From CAVROP01 sp050012175 (lineage in GTDB: Bacteria; Acidobacteriota; Terriglobia; UBA7540), in assembly GCA_050012175.1 (NCBI GenBank), contig JBEKHR010000014.1, positions 61,147-125,146 on the forward strand: a DNA stretch of 64,000 bases. The letters are read 5' to 3'. Positions 34,124-43,155 of the stretch are shown one piece after another. The stretch's first letter is position 1; the number at the start of each line of letters is the position of its first letter. Below the pieces are notes generated by a model that did not search any database, was not told where the DNA came from, and saw only the letters and a list, made by a program, of their open reading frames with translations. A program made the translations under genes and the position numbers.

Positions 34124-34579
34124 ATGATGCGTTACGGATTCCTTCATTGTCACACTGGCGGCTCGGATAGCCGCATAGGGACGCCGCGACTTGGAAAGCT
34201 GCTCCTGGTGGCGATCGTACTTTTGGCCGGAGCAGCCCCCGACCACGCTTTGTGCGTTTCACCGGTTGACGTCCCAGTCATCAAAGGCGACCTGGGGCCC
34301 TGTTCGGCAGACTTCACGGTCCTGGACAGCAATAACAAACCTCTTTATGACGCCAAGATCCACGTTACCATTCTTTACGGCTTCATGAACAAACGAAAAT
34401 CCGACCTTGAAATCGGCACCAATAGCGACGGGAAGGCGCGCATCGAGGGGTTGCCTGACAAACTCAAGAAGCCGCCGCTGGAGTTCAAGATCCGGGGCGG
34501 CGATTTACGAAAGTCTGTCATGCAAGATCCCGCCACTGATTGCCATGCGAATTTCAATGTCCAACTCGAGAGCCCGTAA
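34124..34579 (+). CDS. secreted protein with carboxypeptidase-regulatory-like beta domain
   Basis: The 151-aa product has a hydrophobic signal segment (about residues 24-42, KLLLVAIVLLAGAAP). The mature domain of about 100 residues contains FTVLDSNNKPLYDAKIHVTI and NSDGKARIEGLP, the pattern of Cna-B/carboxypeptidase-regulatory-like beta-sandwiches used to present or stabilise surface proteins. It ends CHANFNVQLESP. AAAGGAAAGGAG provides a strong ribosome-binding site at ATG 34124. A second ATG follows directly. It has no operon partner and no more specific function. Confidence 0.7.
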   Translation: MMRYGFLHCHTGGSDSRIGTPRLGKLLLVAIVLLAGAAPDHALCVSPVDVPVIKGDLGPCSADFTVLDSNNKPLYDAKIHVTILYGFMNKRKSDLEIGTNSDGKARIEGLPDKLKKPPLEFKIRGGDLRKSVMQDPATDCHANFNVQLESP

Positions 34580-34717
34580 GCCCACGTCGCCCGCAGGATA
34601 GGCTCTGGCAGAGATCATTACTTGTAAACACGAAGATATGGCGAAAGTGTATAAAATAGTCCTGGGACAATTCGACACTGCGCCACTAAGTCTTGTTGAC
34701 AGGCCCATCAAACTTCG

Positions 34718-35290
34718 ATGAAGATAAGATATATGGGAGCAGAACTAAGCAACCATGCGGGGCTTGCAGCCCAGGCCACTGCATGTCGTTTGGTAGTCCG
34801 GAAGGAAAAGGGCTCATCTGAAATCCTACAATTCGTAATCGCAGGGTTGGAAATCGGCCAGCAGGTTGTGATCGTAGCCGGCCCGACCTGCTTAAACGAT
34901 GTTGCGCGCGGCCTGAGTGAGAATGGGTTAAGGCCGGACGTATCTTTGCATAGCGGGCGTTTGGTGTTTCTGACCGCTCCGGAATGCCTCAACGAACTAT
35001 TAAGAGCAGGCGATCCACTCCAGAGAAGTCCGTTGCACCTCCACGGAACAGTCATGCGATGGGTTACCGACTGGTCGTGGGCCTTATCCAAAGGCGACGG
35101 GCTCAACGTCATTCGCGATTACCAACGCCGACTTCATGACTTTGTTCGTCCCCTCAATGCCATTTCACTCTGCACGGTGCATTGCGAAAAGATCGGACGG
35201 GCGTCGCTGTTGGCGCTTTTAGCAGACCACCGTCGCGCCATGCGGACTGTGCGGTCTGTCCAAGCCTTCCAGCGCTCCGCAAACGCATAA
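34718..35290 (+). CDS. MEDS-type (DcmR-like) sensory domain protein
   Basis: This 190-aa single-domain protein has the pattern of the MEDS sensory family: an N-terminal region CRLVVRKEKGSSEILQFVIA, GLEIGQQVVIVAGPTCLNDV, then LHSGRLVFLTAPECLNELL, and a C-terminal helical part with SLCTVHCEKIG. Such domains resemble inactive RecA/KaiC-like folds and sense small molecules or pair with anti-sigma factors and kinases. No output domain is attached. The ATG at 34718 lacks a clear Shine-Dalgarno site and 34733 is an alternative. It lies 187 bp upstream of the PadR gene, with no obvious link. Confidence 0.6.
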   Translation: MKIRYMGAELSNHAGLAAQATACRLVVRKEKGSSEILQFVIAGLEIGQQVVIVAGPTCLNDVARGLSENGLRPDVSLHSGRLVFLTAPECLNELLRAGDPLQRSPLHLHGTVMRWVTDWSWALSKGDGLNVIRDYQRRLHDFVRPLNAISLCTVHCEKIGRASLLALLADHRRAMRTVRSVQAFQRSANA

Positions 35291-35476
35291 GACGTAACTG
35301 GCCGCGCCAGGATGTGATTCAGGCTTAGCCGGCGCGTGTCCCACAAAGCAACTCCTCCAACCGACTCTGCCGGACGAACGAGAAACCGAATCAGTCGTTT
35401 TTGACCGCAAAATCTCCCCTTGATTATTGACAAGAGGTGAGGTAGGATTCATTGTCGATAACTGAGGGGAGTGTGA

Positions 35477-35806
35477 ATGAGCAAACCAACCGATTTGGTC
35501 CAAGGCACGTTGGACCTCCTGATCCTCAAGACCCTTGCTCTTGAACCCATGCACGGCTGGGGCATCGCCCAGCGCATCCGGCAGGTGTCGAAGGACGTGC
35601 TCCAGGTGAATCAAGGAGCGCTCTATCCCGCTCTCCATCGCCTTGAGCAAAGCGCATGGATCAAGGCGAAGTGGGGCGAGTCTGACAACAATCGCCGGGC
35701 GAAGTTTTATTCGCTGACAACGGCAGGGCGCAAGTATTTGCAGCAAGAGCAAGCCAACTGGCAGAGGCTCTCTCACGCTATTGGGCTGGTGCTTGAGACG
35801 ACGTAA
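35477..35806 (+). CDS. PadR-family transcriptional regulator
   Basis: This 109-aa winged-helix repressor has LVQGTLDLLILKTLALEP, the recognition region QGALYPALHRLEQSAWI and the wing/dimer helix FYSLTTAGRKYLQQE, all typical of PadR. It has AGGGGAG before ATG 35477. PadR genes precede orphan permease genes in many Acidobacteriota, and here a permease follows after 175 bp of repeats. A TTGACA at 35427-35432 is a possible -35 without a good -10. It probably represses itself and the permease. Confidence 0.92.
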   Translation: MSKPTDLVQGTLDLLILKTLALEPMHGWGIAQRIRQVSKDVLQVNQGALYPALHRLEQSAWIKAKWGESDNNRRAKFYSLTTAGRKYLQQEQANWQRLSHAIGLVLETT

Positions 35807-35814
35807 ATGAAGCG

Positions 35815-35978
35815 GTCAGCGATCAGCAGTCAGCGGTCAGCAAAATCCTTTGCGTTAAAGAAAGGTGCGAAAGGTCAGCTTTCAGGGAAATCGGCGCGGC
35901 CGGGTTTTTGCTGGTCTCTATAGGTTGAAGGTTGACAGGTGGGTGCTGAAAGCTGAACGCTGAAAGCTGAGGGCTGAG
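35815..35978. repeat. CAGCGATCAGC/GCTGAAAGCTGA-type repeat tract
   Basis: The tract holds GTCAGCGATCAGCAGTCAGC at its left, a middle part related to neither, and GAAAGCTGAACGCTGAAAGC followed by TGAGGGCTGAGACC directly before the permease ATG. A closely similar right half precedes the remnant at 38719, so the repeat and the gene start were duplicated together. Confidence 0.7.
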
Positions 35979-35981
35979 ACC

Positions 35982-38630
35982 ATGCGTTGGATTTACAAAT
36001 TGCCGCTTCGGCTTCGTTCACTCTTTCGGAGGAGCCGCGTCGAGCATGAACTGACGGACGAACTCCGCTTTCACCTGGAGAAGCTAATTGAGGAACACGC
36101 CGCAAAAGGGATGACGCCGGAGGAAGCCCGTTACGCAGCCCTGCGCGACCTGGGCGGGGTGGAACAAATCAAAGAGGAATGCCGCGACATGCGACGCGTG
36201 AACTACGTCGAGAGTTTCTTCCAGGACGTTCGTTACGGCCTGCGGATGCTGGCGAAGAACCCGGGCTTCACGACAGTGGCGATACTGACGCTCGCCATCG
36301 GCATCGCTGGCAATGCCGCGATGTTCAGCATCGTCAACGCGCTCCTCATCAGGCCCCTGCCCTACTCAGAGCCAGACCGGTTGGTACGTATCACGGGGTT
36401 TTACCCCAAAGGGGCTCTGGTGGCTCTGCAGCAGGAGAGCAGGACAATGGACGCTGCGGGGTTCACGAGCGAGTCCGAGTTCAATCTTACCGGCCAGGGC
36501 GAAGCGCTCCGGCTGGTCGGGAGCGCGGTGTCGGTCAACATGTTTTCCGTGCTCGGCGTGGGAACTGAATTGGGCCGGACCTTCCGTGCCGGGGAAGAGC
36601 AACCGGGAGAAGACCGGATCGTCGTCCTCAGCCACGCACTGTGGACGAGCAAATTCGGCGGCGATCCCGGCATTCTGGGGTGCGTGATCATGATTGACGG
36701 TGTGGGCCGGCAAGTGGTGGGCGTCCTGCCGCCGGATTTCGGTTTCCCCTCACCCCGCGTGCAGTTTTGGGTACCGCTACGCACCGACCCGGGGGACTCG
36801 GTGGACCAGTGGGGCAGAGGTTTCATGCCTGTCATCGCCCGGCTGCGCCCAGAGGCGTCGCTGGAACAAGCCCGGAACGAGATTCGCCCGCTGATCGCGC
36901 ACATCATCCCGCTGTTTCCGTATCTCATGCCGCGCATCTGGAATGCTGATGCCACGGTGATCCCACTGCAGCAGGACCTCGTTGTCGACATTCGCGGCAG
37001 GGTGATCGTGCTGCAATGCGCGATTGGACTCGTGTTGCTGATCGCGTGTGCCAACGTCGCCAATCTCCTTCTTTCACGTGCTGCCGTCCGCCAGAAAGAG
37101 ATGGCGGTTCGGGCCGCCCTCGGAGCGAGCCGGGCACGGATTGTGCGGCAACTCCTCACCGAAAGTGTGGTCCTGGCGCTCGCGGGCGGAGCCCTGGGAC
37201 TTACCGTATCATGGGGTGCTCTCTTGGTCTTGAAGCTTGCCCTGCCGATGAACACTCCTGGCTGGCCTGAGGTCAGTATTGATTGGCAGGTTTTCACCTT
37301 CGTAGCCGGGCTCGCCTTCCTGGCGGGAGTCGTGGCCGGGCTGGCCCCTGCTGTAACCGGTTCACGTCTTGATCTCGCGGGAGTGATCAAAACGGGTGGA
37401 CGACGCTCGACGGGCACTACTGGGGTCCGCCTGCGCGGCCTCCTGATTGCGGGCGAAGTCGGGCTGGCGTTGGTACTGGCAGTCAGCGCCGGACTTCTCA
37501 CCAGAAGTCTTTGGCTTTTGATGCAAGTCGATCCCGGCTTCCGCCCCGAGCGCATCCTCACGATCCGAGTGTCCCCTAATCCTTCCCTTTGTCAGGAAAG
37601 GAGTGCATGTGTTGCGTTCTATGACCAGCTCCTTCGGCGTGCCCGCGGCATAACCGGCATCTCGGATGTCGCCGCCATCAATGCGATCCCTCTGGGCGGT
37701 CAGGTCCCGGCGGTTCCAGCGGAATTGGAGGGGCATCCTCTCGCGCCCGGAGTAGACCTCGGGCCGGCGCTCTGGGCAGGAGCGGTCACTCCTGAGTACT
37801 TCCAACTGATGCGTATTCCGGTGCTCCGGGGTCAAGTGTTCGCCGATGCTATCGCAGAGAAGTCAGAGGCGGTCGTGGTCGTGAGCGCCGCAACCGCCCG
37901 GCGCTTCTGGCCCGGGGAAGATCCCATTGGCAAGCACATCCGAGTGGTTTGGGACACGAACTGGCGCACCGTCGTCGGTGTAGTCGGTGATGTGCGCCAG
38001 TTCGATTTGGCAAACCATTCGCCGGGTTGGATCAGCGGGGCAATCTACATGCCTTATCCTCAGTCCGTCGGACTCGACCGGAAACTGCCCGTGGCAATGA
38101 CCCTTCTGGTGCGAACCCCGGCCCAACCGCGGGAGATCGCCGGCCGCATCCGCGAACTCGTAAACAATCTGAATCCCAACGTCCCAGTAAGCGAAATCAG
38201 GGCCATGGATGCCGTAGTCACCGCCTCGGCCTCCCAACCCCGCTCCATGATGTGGCTCTTCTTGAGTTTTGCTGCCGCCGCTCTTGTTCTCGCGGCAGTT
38301 GGCACGTACGGGGTGGTTTCCTACACGACAGCACAAAGGACCTTCGAGATCGGCGTCCGGCTCGCTGTCGGCGCTTCGCGCGGCGACATCTTCGGGCTGG
38401 TGATTCGTCAGAGTCTGGAGTTGGTCATCGCTGGGGTTGGTCTGGGAGCTGTGATAGCGCTGGCGCTTAGCCGAATGCTATCCGGTTATCTGTACGGGAT
38501 CACAGCCCGAGACCCGATCACGTTTCTGGCTGTGGCTGGCCTGCTGGTTTGTATGGCACTCATTGCCGGCTACCTCCCCGCGCGCCGGGCGACGAAGGTC
38601 GATCCCATGGTGGCGTTGAGGCACGAATGA
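35982..38630 (+). CDS. acidobacterial duplicated orphan permease (ADOP, MacB/FtsX-like)
   Basis: The 882-aa protein starts with the ADOP leader (MRWIYKLPLRLRSLF, then ELRFHLEKLIEEH and a zinc-independent helical bundle, residues 1-75). A first MacB-type periplasmic domain and four-helix FtsX unit follow (about 80-430, first helix near FTTVAILTLAIGIAGNAAMF), then a second duplicated unit (about 460-882, ending LPARRATKVDPMVALRHE). No ATPase gene is nearby, as usual for this 'orphan' family. It probably moves peptides or lipids, or acts in envelope remodelling. The PadR gene upstream is the likely regulator. Confidence 0.93.
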   Translation: MRWIYKLPLRLRSLFRRSRVEHELTDELRFHLEKLIEEHAAKGMTPEEARYAALRDLGGVEQIKEECRDMRRVNYVESFFQDVRYGLRMLAKNPGFTTVAILTLAIGIAGNAAMFSIVNALLIRPLPYSEPDRLVRITGFYPKGALVALQQESRTMDAAGFTSESEFNLTGQGEALRLVGSAVSVNMFSVLGVGTELGRTFRAGEEQPGEDRIVVLSHALWTSKFGGDPGILGCVIMIDGVGRQVVGVLPPDFGFPSPRVQFWVPLRTDPGDSVDQWGRGFMPVIARLRPEASLEQARNEIRPLIAHIIPLFPYLMPRIWNADATVIPLQQDLVVDIRGRVIVLQCAIGLVLLIACANVANLLLSRAAVRQKEMAVRAALGASRARIVRQLLTESVVLALAGGALGLTVSWGALLVLKLALPMNTPGWPEVSIDWQVFTFVAGLAFLAGVVAGLAPAVTGSRLDLAGVIKTGGRRSTGTTGVRLRGLLIAGEVGLALVLAVSAGLLTRSLWLLMQVDPGFRPERILTIRVSPNPSLCQERSACVAFYDQLLRRARGITGISDVAAINAIPLGGQVPAVPAELEGHPLAPGVDLGPALWAGAVTPEYFQLMRIPVLRGQVFADAIAEKSEAVVVVSAATARRFWPGEDPIGKHIRVVWDTNWRTVVGVVGDVRQFDLANHSPGWISGAIYMPYPQSVGLDRKLPVAMTLLVRTPAQPREIAGRIRELVNNLNPNVPVSEIRAMDAVVTASASQPRSMMWLFLSFAAAALVLAAVGTYGVVSYTTAQRTFEIGVRLAVGASRGDIFGLVIRQSLELVIAGVGLGAVIALALSRMLSGYLYGITARDPITFLAVAGLLVCMALIAGYLPARRATKVDPMVALRHE

Positions 38631-38633
38631 AGC

Positions 38634-38717
38634 TTTCAGCCGTCAGCAATCAGCTTTCAGCGAACTCTGGTGCTGACGATCACTGATAGCTGACGGCTGA
38701 AAGCTGAAGGTTGAGAC
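38634..38717. repeat. GCTGAAAGCTGA-type repeat tract
   Basis: Contains CAGCCGTCAGCAATCAGC, then TGATAGCTGACGGCTGAAAG and CTGAAGGTTGAGACT. It corresponds to the repeat before the permease gene and lies just ahead of the permease remnant. Confidence 0.7.
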
Positions 38718-38718
38718 T

Positions 38719-38781
38719 ATGGGTTGGATTTGCAAATTGCCGCTTCGGCTGCGGAACTCCTATGTGGCGTTGAGCGTATAA
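38719..38781 (+). pseudogene. collapsed remnant of a second ADOP permease gene
   Basis: The frame reads MGWICKLPLRLRNSYVALSV and stops. Its first 12 residues match the start of the 882-aa permease (MRWIYKLPLRLR), and the DNA match covers about 35 bp plus the upstream repeat. It then jumps to VAL, which resembles the permease end (MVALRHE). This looks like a duplicate permease gene reduced by internal deletion to its two tips. Confidence 0.55.
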
Positions 38782-38807
38782 TAGTGCAGACAAGCAAGGA
38801 GGATCTT

Positions 38808-39380
38808 ATGTACTGCGCTCATTGTGGCGCCCAGGTCATGCCCGGGCAGATCTTCTGCAGCAAATGCGGCCAGGCCATCTCCGGCGCACCGACTCCCGCG
38901 TCAATGGCCACGCCCACGCCACCGCCTCAATCCTCGATTAGCCCAACCAGCCTACCGGCGCAAACCAGCCCGAGCGCAGGATTCGCCCGACCCTCGCGCG
39001 TGGCAAGACACGTCAGCGTGCTTGGCGCCCTCTGGATCGCCCTTTCCGTGCTGCGGCTGATCCCGGGCGTGGCCATGGTGGCCCTCGGCCATATGCGTTT
39101 CCCGTTCATGCTTATGCCGATTCCCCAACCCATGCGGTTGTTCTTGGCTCCCTTCCTGGGCACGATCGGCCTGCTCATTTCAGGCTTCGCCATTGCAGGA
39201 GTGATCGCTGGATGGGGCCTCTTGGCCCACTACCCCTGGGCGCGCATGCTCGCCATCGTCCTCGGCTGCATTAGCCTCATCCACTTCCCCTTCGGGACGG
39301 CGCTCGGCATCTACACCCTTTGGGTCCTGATCCCCGAGCACGCTGAGGCCGAGTACCAGCGTCTGGCAAGGGTCAGCTAG
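38808..39380 (+). CDS. zinc-ribbon membrane protein
   Basis: This 190-aa protein begins with a zinc ribbon (MYCAHCGAQVMPGQIFCSKC, two CxxC knuckles). A Pro/Ser/Thr-rich linker (about 28-65) and three to four hydrophobic segments (about 72-175) follow, with an acidic tail. AAGGAGGATCTT before ATG 38808 sets the start; the frame is open to 38724 but runs into the permease remnant. This zinc-ribbon plus membrane-helix layout is widespread and uncharacterised. Confidence 0.8.
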   Translation: MYCAHCGAQVMPGQIFCSKCGQAISGAPTPASMATPTPPPQSSISPTSLPAQTSPSAGFARPSRVARHVSVLGALWIALSVLRLIPGVAMVALGHMRFPFMLMPIPQPMRLFLAPFLGTIGLLISGFAIAGVIAGWGLLAHYPWARMLAIVLGCISLIHFPFGTALGIYTLWVLIPEHAEAEYQRLARVS

Positions 39381-39448
39381 ACCGCGTTTATCCGGCAGAA
39401 TCCACGCTTGGGCTGTGCCGGGGCCGTTTTCGCTTTCTGCAAGCGCGG

Positions 39449-39508
39449 AATTTGCTCGGCCCGGCAGACCACACCCATGCCGCCGCCCAGCTTCTTCAGG
39501 ATCCGTTA
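39449..39508 (-). pseudogene. fragment of a second kinase gene start
   Basis: On the minus strand the sequence reads RILKKLGGGMGVVCRAEQ, matching the glycine-rich loop RIVEKLGSGGMGVVYKAE of the kinase encoded immediately upstream (39529-42324). No start codon or further kinase sequence is present. It is probably the trace of a deleted tandem kinase copy. Confidence 0.5.
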
Positions 39509-39528
39509 GCGCGAAGTCGTCTTGCCAC

Positions 39529-42324
39529 TCATCGGAAATTCTTGATCAACACCGCGTCGGTCTGGTCCGTGCCACGTGAGAGGGCCAAGCGGCCATCGCG
39601 AGACCAGTCGAAATAGAAAATCCTGTCCGATGTGAAATGCGTCACGGGCTGCGGCGGGCCGCCCGCCAGCGGCTGTTCCCAGACGTTATCCACACCATTC
39701 ACACTGTTGATGAAAGAGATGGCGCGGCCATCGGGGGTCCAAAGAAAGGGAGGGGCGTTAGTAACGGGAAGCGGGAAAACCTTGGTGGGTTGGCCGCCCG
39801 CGAAGGGAACCATCGCCAGGCTGGCTGGCTGATCCTGGCCGGGAAAGTAGAAGCACGCGATCCACTTGCCGTCCGGGGAGACGGATGGCCAAGTTGAGTT
39901 GTAGTCCGCCAACTGAGACGCTGAGCCGCCTGCACTCGAAACCTTCATCAAAGTATACTTGCCGCCCTGGACCCGGATGAAAACCACCCACCGGCCATCC
40001 TGCGATATGGCGGGATGGAGGTCCTCCTTACCCTCGGTAAGCTGTTTCAGGTTGCCACCGTCCATATCCATGCTCCAGATGTTCTCGCCACTTCGATCCC
40101 ACCGGGTGAAAGCAATGAAGCCGCCACGGAGAGAGACGGCGGGTTGGAAGGAAGCCGAGGATGCCCCGTTGCTGGTGAGCCGCTGAGGGTTCGAGCCGTC
40201 CGCGCCCATCTCCCAAAGGTCTACGTGCCCGCTGGGAGTTGAGTAATAGACGATTTTCCCGTCAGGCGTCCATGCAAGACCCCAACGGCCGTCGTGGTTC
40301 TGGTTCTCGGCGCTCAACGGGCGGGCTTCCGACTCCTTTCCTGGTGCGGCAACTTGGATGGTGGCAAGGATCTGGTCTTGCAGGGCCAGCAGCGTCTTTG
40401 CGTCCGCGCTCGCCCGGATTCCCGTGTACATCCAAAGGTCGTGAGTGATCTGGCGGACTTCGCCTCCCTCTACCGAGACTTCGTAAAGCTGTGCTGACGC
40501 GACGGCCGACGCCCCTAGCGGAAGGCCGGCAACGATCAAGTGACGGCTTCCAGGGAGCCAAGTGAGATCCTGGATGCCGACCAAATGTGCGCCCGCCACC
40601 GGCTGCGCCGTAGCGCCTTCCGCCCCGATGGTGGTCAAAACCGGCTGCGGAGTATTGTGGCCAAAGGCAAGGGTTTGGCCATCCGGAGACCACGCGGCGC
40701 AATACGGGGAAATCCCCTCGGGCGCCTTGTAGGATGCCAGCACCCGCTGGGCAGAGCCATCCAACGAGGCGGTTAACAAGCTGTCCTCACTAAAGGTGTC
40801 ACGCACAAAGGCGACCCGCTGGCCATCGGGTGAAAATGCCGGCGGGCCGGACATACCGGCCAGTATCTTTCTTGGAGTTCCGCCCAGGGACGGCACTTGG
40901 TAAAGATCGCCTTTAGGTTTCAGAGGATCCTGGCGGACGAAGTAGACGTAGCTGCCATCGGCAGAGAACGCCAAGCCGGGGCATTCATCCTCGCCCAGGG
41001 TGGCAATCTGGACATCACTGCCAGTGGCCAGTTGCTTCAGCCAGAGGCTTTGCTTTCCTGCCGTTTCCCGCACGTAGGCCACATACTTGCCATCAGGTGA
41101 GATGTCCGCCCGCCAGACGTCGCCGCTGCCTGTCACGCGCGTATATTCCAAGGCGGCGGGCGGCACCGGCGCATGGCTGGCGGCGTGATAGAGGGCATAG
41201 ATGAGGACGGCGGCGATCACCATCCCGGCAGCCGTCAATGCAATGACGGCTTTCTTGTGGCGCTTGACCAGGCCCGCGATCGCCTGCGAATCGGAGCTCT
41301 CGCCTTGTAGCGGCGGTGTCACCACCGCCGTTGGCGGGAGCGGTGTCCTCACCGCCGTTTGCGGCGATGAAGCGATTCCCACCGGCGACGACCCCGAGCG
41401 CCCGAAACTCGTGTCCCGCTGCAGGCGCTTCAGGTCCGCCCGCAATTCCGCCGCAGTCTGGCAACGCAGGTCGCGGTCCTTCTCCAGCGCCTTGGTGATG
41501 ATCCGGTCTAGCTCCTCCGGCAATTCTGGATTCACCTGCGACGGGCGGGGCGGCTCGTCGCGCAGAATAGCCGTGAAGATGATGGCCGTGCTCGCGCCGC
41601 TGAACGCCTGCCGCCTCGTCGCCATCTCGTAGAGCACGGCGCCGAAACTGAACAGGTCCGTGCGCGCATCCAGTTCTTCGCCCCGCGCCTGTTCCGGGCT
41701 CATGTAGGCCACCGTCCCCACGGTCGCGCCCGCGTGGGTGAGATGCTCTTCCGCCGCCCCCATGGTCAGCATCGCTGTCGCGCCAACCGCTTCGGCCACG
41801 GCTTTGGGCGTGGCTCCCAGCTTGGCCAGTCCGAAATCCAGAATCTTCGCCTGCCCACGCGTGGTGACGAAAATATTCGCCGGCTTGATGTCGCGATGGA
41901 TGATCCCCTTCGCGTGCGCCGCGTCCAGCGCGTCGGCAATCTGAATCGCCAGCTCGAGCAGCCCATCCAGCGGTAGGGGCGAACGGCGTTCGCCCTGGCC
42001 AGCCGGGCGCGCGCCGCGCGTGCCTGATTCAATGAGATGCTTGAGCGTTTTTCCCTCAACCAGCTCCATGACGATGAAAGGTCTTCCCTCATGCTCGCCG
42101 ATTTCGTGGACGGTGCAAATGTTAGGGTGGTTGAGCGCGGCGGCGGCGCGGGCCTCGCGCTTGAAACGCTCGAAGGCTTGGGGCTCATGGGGCAATTGTG
42201 GGGGAAGGACCTTCAGTGCTACGAAGCGGCTGAGTTTGGTGTCCTCAGCCTTGTAGACCACACCCATCCCGCCGCTGCCCAGCTTCTCAACGATGCGGTA
42301 GTGTGAGATGGTCTTGGCGATCAC
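39529..42324 (-). CDS. Ser/Thr protein kinase with C-terminal beta-propeller
   Basis: The 931-aa protein has a Hanks-type kinase domain (8-270) with LGSGGMGVVYKAED, the Lys in FVALKVLP, HRDIKPANIF, DFGLAKLG and MSPEQARG, all consistent with activity. A Pro-rich juxtamembrane part and one transmembrane helix (about 355-378, VIALTAAGMVIAAVLIYALY) follow. The exported region of about 550 residues has repeated WD40/TolB-like blades (SPDGKYVAYVRE, SPDGQRVAFVRD, SPDGKWIACFYF). The propeller probably senses an extracellular ligand. This architecture is abundant in Acidobacteriota. The start is ATG 42324 and the gene is monocistronic. Confidence 0.93.
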   Translation of the reverse strand: MIAKTISHYRIVEKLGSGGMGVVYKAEDTKLSRFVALKVLPPQLPHEPQAFERFKREARAAAALNHPNICTVHEIGEHEGRPFIVMELVEGKTLKHLIESGTRGARPAGQGERRSPLPLDGLLELAIQIADALDAAHAKGIIHRDIKPANIFVTTRGQAKILDFGLAKLGATPKAVAEAVGATAMLTMGAAEEHLTHAGATVGTVAYMSPEQARGEELDARTDLFSFGAVLYEMATRRQAFSGASTAIIFTAILRDEPPRPSQVNPELPEELDRIITKALEKDRDLRCQTAAELRADLKRLQRDTSFGRSGSSPVGIASSPQTAVRTPLPPTAVVTPPLQGESSDSQAIAGLVKRHKKAVIALTAAGMVIAAVLIYALYHAASHAPVPPAALEYTRVTGSGDVWRADISPDGKYVAYVRETAGKQSLWLKQLATGSDVQIATLGEDECPGLAFSADGSYVYFVRQDPLKPKGDLYQVPSLGGTPRKILAGMSGPPAFSPDGQRVAFVRDTFSEDSLLTASLDGSAQRVLASYKAPEGISPYCAAWSPDGQTLAFGHNTPQPVLTTIGAEGATAQPVAGAHLVGIQDLTWLPGSRHLIVAGLPLGASAVASAQLYEVSVEGGEVRQITHDLWMYTGIRASADAKTLLALQDQILATIQVAAPGKESEARPLSAENQNHDGRWGLAWTPDGKIVYYSTPSGHVDLWEMGADGSNPQRLTSNGASSASFQPAVSLRGGFIAFTRWDRSGENIWSMDMDGGNLKQLTEGKEDLHPAISQDGRWVVFIRVQGGKYTLMKVSSAGGSASQLADYNSTWPSVSPDGKWIACFYFPGQDQPASLAMVPFAGGQPTKVFPLPVTNAPPFLWTPDGRAISFINSVNGVDNVWEQPLAGGPPQPVTHFTSDRIFYFDWSRDGRLALSRGTDQTDAVLIKNFR

Positions 42325-42696
42325 TGGATGTCCCCGGTTGTTGCGGCCGGTCGTGCGCCGGGCCGAAGACCTAATCGAACCCTAAAACGATATCTTAAAT
42401 CCCGGTCAGTCGCTAGAGAAATTCCCGCCGAGTACGTGCTGGATAAACCCAGCTAGGAGGCGCGAGCGCGCGCAGCACCGAAGAATACGGTTGTCAAACC
42501 AGGAGGCGCGCTTCCGCCTGAGAGGTCGTAGTGCAAGAACAGGAGTTCGCACGATGAGATTGAGGGGATATTAATCTACGAGGAATTCTCTTATTAAGCC
42601 GATATTGTGGTTCGGGCGCAATTATCCCTGCAGCATGGTGACGCCCGGCCATCGAACATCGAGCCGAAGGGCTCTCTGGAAATCTTCCGCTGGAAC
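42325..42696. other. intergenic region, no supported gene
   Basis: About 370 bp lie between two minus-strand genes. It contains two AGGAGGCGCG words (near 42453 and 42499) but no open frame that follows them with recognisable content, and no clear terminator. Confidence 0.4.
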
Positions 42697-43155
42697 TTAC
42701 TTCACCTTGGCGGATTGGGAACGGACGGCCACCCACTTGCCGTCGCGCTTCACGAAGACATCCATCCAGACCCATTTGCCGCTGGTGTCTTTTCCTTTGG
42801 TGGTGCTCTTTTCTGTGTCGCTGCCCTGGACCACGGCAACGTTTCCCATCACCTTCACATCCATGGGCCCAAACTCGAAGGACTCGAGCTTTTCCGTGCC
42901 GGATTTCCAGGCCGCCAGAAAACTTTGCTTCGTTTCCTTGCTGCCATCGTAGCCGATGCCTGTCCAATCGTCGGCGACGATCTGACTGAGTTTGTCAATA
43001 TCACCGGCTTTCATTGCATCAGCCCAATCGTGTTCAAGTTGCTTGATAGCTTGCGCCACGCTCGGGCCTTTGGCCGGTGGCGTCTGTGCTTGGGCAAAGG
43101 CCAGCCCAACACATGCAGCAACCAACAAAACTGTCCCTGCGAGTTTCTTCATCAT
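42697..43155 (-). CDS. secreted SnoaL-like/DUF4440 protein
   Basis: This 152-aa protein has a signal peptide (1-21, VLLVAACVGLAFA) and a cone-shaped SnoaL/NTF2-like domain (about 32-150) with QLEHDWADAMKAGDIDKLSQ, ADDWTGIGYDG and DVKVMGNVAVVQGSDTEKS, the usual DUF4440 signatures. Members bind small hydrophobic ligands or act as periplasmic scaffolds; no catalytic role can be assigned. GGAGATAAAAC precedes ATG 43155, and a second ATG follows directly. Confidence 0.85.
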   Translation of the reverse strand: MMKKLAGTVLLVAACVGLAFAQAQTPPAKGPSVAQAIKQLEHDWADAMKAGDIDKLSQIVADDWTGIGYDGSKETKQSFLAAWKSGTEKLESFEFGPMDVKVMGNVAVVQGSDTEKSTTKGKDTSGKWVWMDVFVKRDGKWVAVRSQSAKVK

